NCBI RefSeq assembly: GCF_049532965.1
Contig: NZ_CP186694.1
Span: 1,116,001 to 1,180,000 of the forward strand
Source of the DNA: Roseateles sp049532965
Lineage (GTDB): Bacteria; Pseudomonadota; Gammaproteobacteria; Burkholderiales; Burkholderiaceae_C
Reading direction: 5' to 3'
DNA length: 64,000 nt
The notes beneath the pieces are model-generated. The model was given only the letters and a program-made list of their open reading frames with translations. It made no database searches and was not told where the DNA came from. Below are positions 62,641 to 64,000 of the stretch, one piece after another; position 1 is the first letter of the stretch; each line of letters starts with the position of its first letter. Both the position numbers and the translations under genes were made by a program.

Positions 62641-63887
62641 GCCGCATGATCCAAGACGCCTTCACCCGGAACGACGCCTCGAACGATACGGCACTGGAGC
62701 CGCAGCCCGCGACGGCCGCCTCGCGACACGATATCGCCGATGTCGGCGCCGGAGCCGGCATCGATGCCGCGGGGTCGATGCCGCCGTCCTCGCCGGAGCA
62801 GCCGCTGGCGATCGCCATCGTGCTGCCGCAATTCCATCCGTTCCCCGAGAACGACGCCTGGTGGGGCAAGGGCTTCACCGAGTGGCGCAACGTCGCCAAG
62901 GCCCGGCCGCTGTACAAGGGCCATCACCAACCCCGCCTGCCGGGCGAGCTTGGCTTCTACGACCTGCGCCTGCCGGAGGCGCGCGCCGCTCAGGCCGAGC
63001 TCGCGCGCGAGCATGGCATCGGCGGCTTCTGCTACTACCACTACTGGTTCAATGGCCGTCGCCTGATGGAGCGCCCGGTCGAGGAGATCCGAGCCAGCGG
63101 CGAGCCCGATTTCCCTTACTGCCTGGCCTGGGCCAACGAGAACTGGAGCCGCGCCTGGAACGGGAGCGACCGCGAGATGCTGATCGAGCAGCGCTACTCC
63201 GACGAGGACGACGAGGCCCACATCCGCACGTTGCTGCCGCACTTCCGCGATCCGCGCTACATCCGCATCGACGGCAAGCCGCTGTTCATCGTGTACAAGG
63301 CCGATCACCTGCCCGATCCGCGACGCACTTTCGCGACGTGGCGCCGCATCGCGCGCGAGGAGGGCGTCGGAGAGCTGACGCTGGCCCAGTTCGAATGGAG
63401 CGGGACCGGCTCCGGCGCCGATCCGCGCGAGACCGGGCTCGACCTGTCGATCGAGTTCGCGCCGGACTGGCGGCGGCTGGGCGGCCGCCACTTCACCGGC
63501 TGGAAATCGCGGCTGGCGATGAAGCTGCGCTTGCTGCCCAAGGCGTTCGGGCAGCACAACTTCTTCGATTACGACCGCATGGTCGACGGCGTGCTGGCCA
63601 AGCCGGCCCCGAGCTATCCGTTCCTGCGCTGCGTCAGCCCCGGCTTCGACAACAGCGCCCGCCGCTCGTCCGGTGCGACGATCCTGATGAACAACACGCC
63701 GCAGCGCTACCGGCGCTGGCTGGAGGCGGCGCTGGCGTGGACACGCCGGCATCAGCCGCCGCAGCGGCAGGTGGTCTTCATCAACGCCTGGAACGAGTGG
63801 GCCGAGGGCAACCATCTGGAGCCCGACGCGCTGCACGGCCGCGCCTACCTCGAGGCCACGCGCGACGCGCTGCAGGCGAAGCGCTGA
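62637..63887 (+). CDS. WbsX-family glycan-processing protein (glycoside hydrolase 99-like)
   Basis: 416 residues. After a 65-residue variable N-terminus the WbsX domain begins AIVLPQFHPFPENDAWWGKG then FTEWRNVAKA, with FCYYHYWFNGRRLMERPVEE, FPYCLAWANENWSRAWNGSD and the late VVFINAWNEWAEGNHLEPD. Members occur in polysaccharide clusters; the fold is related to endo-mannosidase GH99, and whether it hydrolyses or transfers is unknown. The ATG at 62637 overlaps the glycosyltransferase stop. Confidence 0.88.
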   Translation: MSRMIQDAFTRNDASNDTALEPQPATAASRHDIADVGAGAGIDAAGSMPPSSPEQPLAIAIVLPQFHPFPENDAWWGKGFTEWRNVAKARPLYKGHHQPRLPGELGFYDLRLPEARAAQAELAREHGIGGFCYYHYWFNGRRLMERPVEEIRASGEPDFPYCLAWANENWSRAWNGSDREMLIEQRYSDEDDEAHIRTLLPHFRDPRYIRIDGKPLFIVYKADHLPDPRRTFATWRRIAREEGVGELTLAQFEWSGTGSGADPRETGLDLSIEFAPDWRRLGGRHFTGWKSRLAMKLRLLPKAFGQHNFFDYDRMVDGVLAKPAPSYPFLRCVSPGFDNSARRSSGATILMNNTPQRYRRWLEAALAWTRRHQPPQRQVVFINAWNEWAEGNHLEPDALHGRAYLEATRDALQAKR

Positions 63888-63957
63888 GCGGCGCCAGGCC
63901 GTCCGCAGTCCCGGCCGGCGCTCATGCGCCGACCACAGCCAGGCACGGGCGTGAACC

Positions 63958-64000
63958 TCAGCGTCCGAGCCAGGCCGCGCAGGCGGCCTGGTGCCGCGTC
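63958..64000 (-). CDS. Possible C-terminal end of a minus-strand gene
   Basis: Reading the minus strand from the window edge gives TRHQAACAAWLGR then a stop at 63958–63960. The length is too short to identify, but the composition resembles the C-terminus of a coding region. 63888–63957 otherwise shows no clear feature. Treat as tentative. Confidence 0.3.
   Translation of the reverse strand, partial: TRHQAACAAWLGR

Overview
The window reads as chromosomal DNA of a high-GC betaproteobacterium, most likely a Burkholderiales member of the Leptothrix/Rubrivivax/Roseateles type. This rests on gene content and order (pyrG–DUF1330–eno, darP–mog opposite pmbA, trmJ–cysE, a full XrtA/PEP-CTERM locus); no species is claimed. 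No rRNA, tRNA, insertion sequence, prophage or CRISPR array was seen.

Layout. (1) 1–19.1 kb is mostly housekeeping: the end of pcp, then eno, a DUF1330 protein, pyrG, an alpha/beta hydrolase and mutS, a Panacea-type toxin–antitoxin-like pair, suhB opposite trmJ–cysE, an SlyD-like FKBP, mog–darP opposite pmbA, a solitary TRAP solute-binding protein, and an operon of a 2-hydroxyacid dehydrogenase with a split chromate transporter. (2) 19.2–27.1 kb holds a small unknown protein, a TPR/GT41 (SPINDLY-like) glycosyltransferase and a LapB/LapC/TolC-type type I secretion operon with no substrate gene. (3) 27.3–48.2 kb is a biofilm/exopolysaccharide region. It has a PEP-CTERM protein behind a sigma-54-type promoter and an orphan E1/ThiF-like protein. 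A long + strand operon follows with all common XrtA-associated functions: export lipoprotein, chain-length protein, BY-kinase, outer-membrane protein, AAA ATPase, two deacetylases, FemAB protein, glycosyltransferases, exosortase A, amidotransferase and O-antigen-ligase-like polymerase. (4) 48.2–56.8 kb is a phosphonate operon (phnD-phnC-phnE-phnA-Fe-ADH-phnY) read on the minus strand. A secreted PAN-domain phosphodiesterase follows it, and a divergent LysR regulator faces it. (5) 57–59.6 kb has two tandem paralogous AAA ATPases of unknown role. (6) 59.6–64 kb is the edge of another polysaccharide cluster: an asparagine-synthase-like enzyme lacking the glutaminase cysteine, a glycosyltransferase and a WbsX-family protein.

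How parts work together (inference). The secretion operon, PEP-CTERM protein and XrtA locus together look like a surface-matrix island: glycosylated secreted protein(s), EPS, and sorted PEP-CTERM proteins. The phn operon should import a C2 phosphonate and take it through phosphonoacetaldehyde and phosphonoacetate to acetate and phosphate. The absence of PhnW and presence of an iron alcohol dehydrogenase point to 2-hydroxyethylphosphonate as a possible substrate. The least described parts are the tandem ATPases, the PAN phosphodiesterase attached to the phn operon, the Panacea pair and the E1-like protein.
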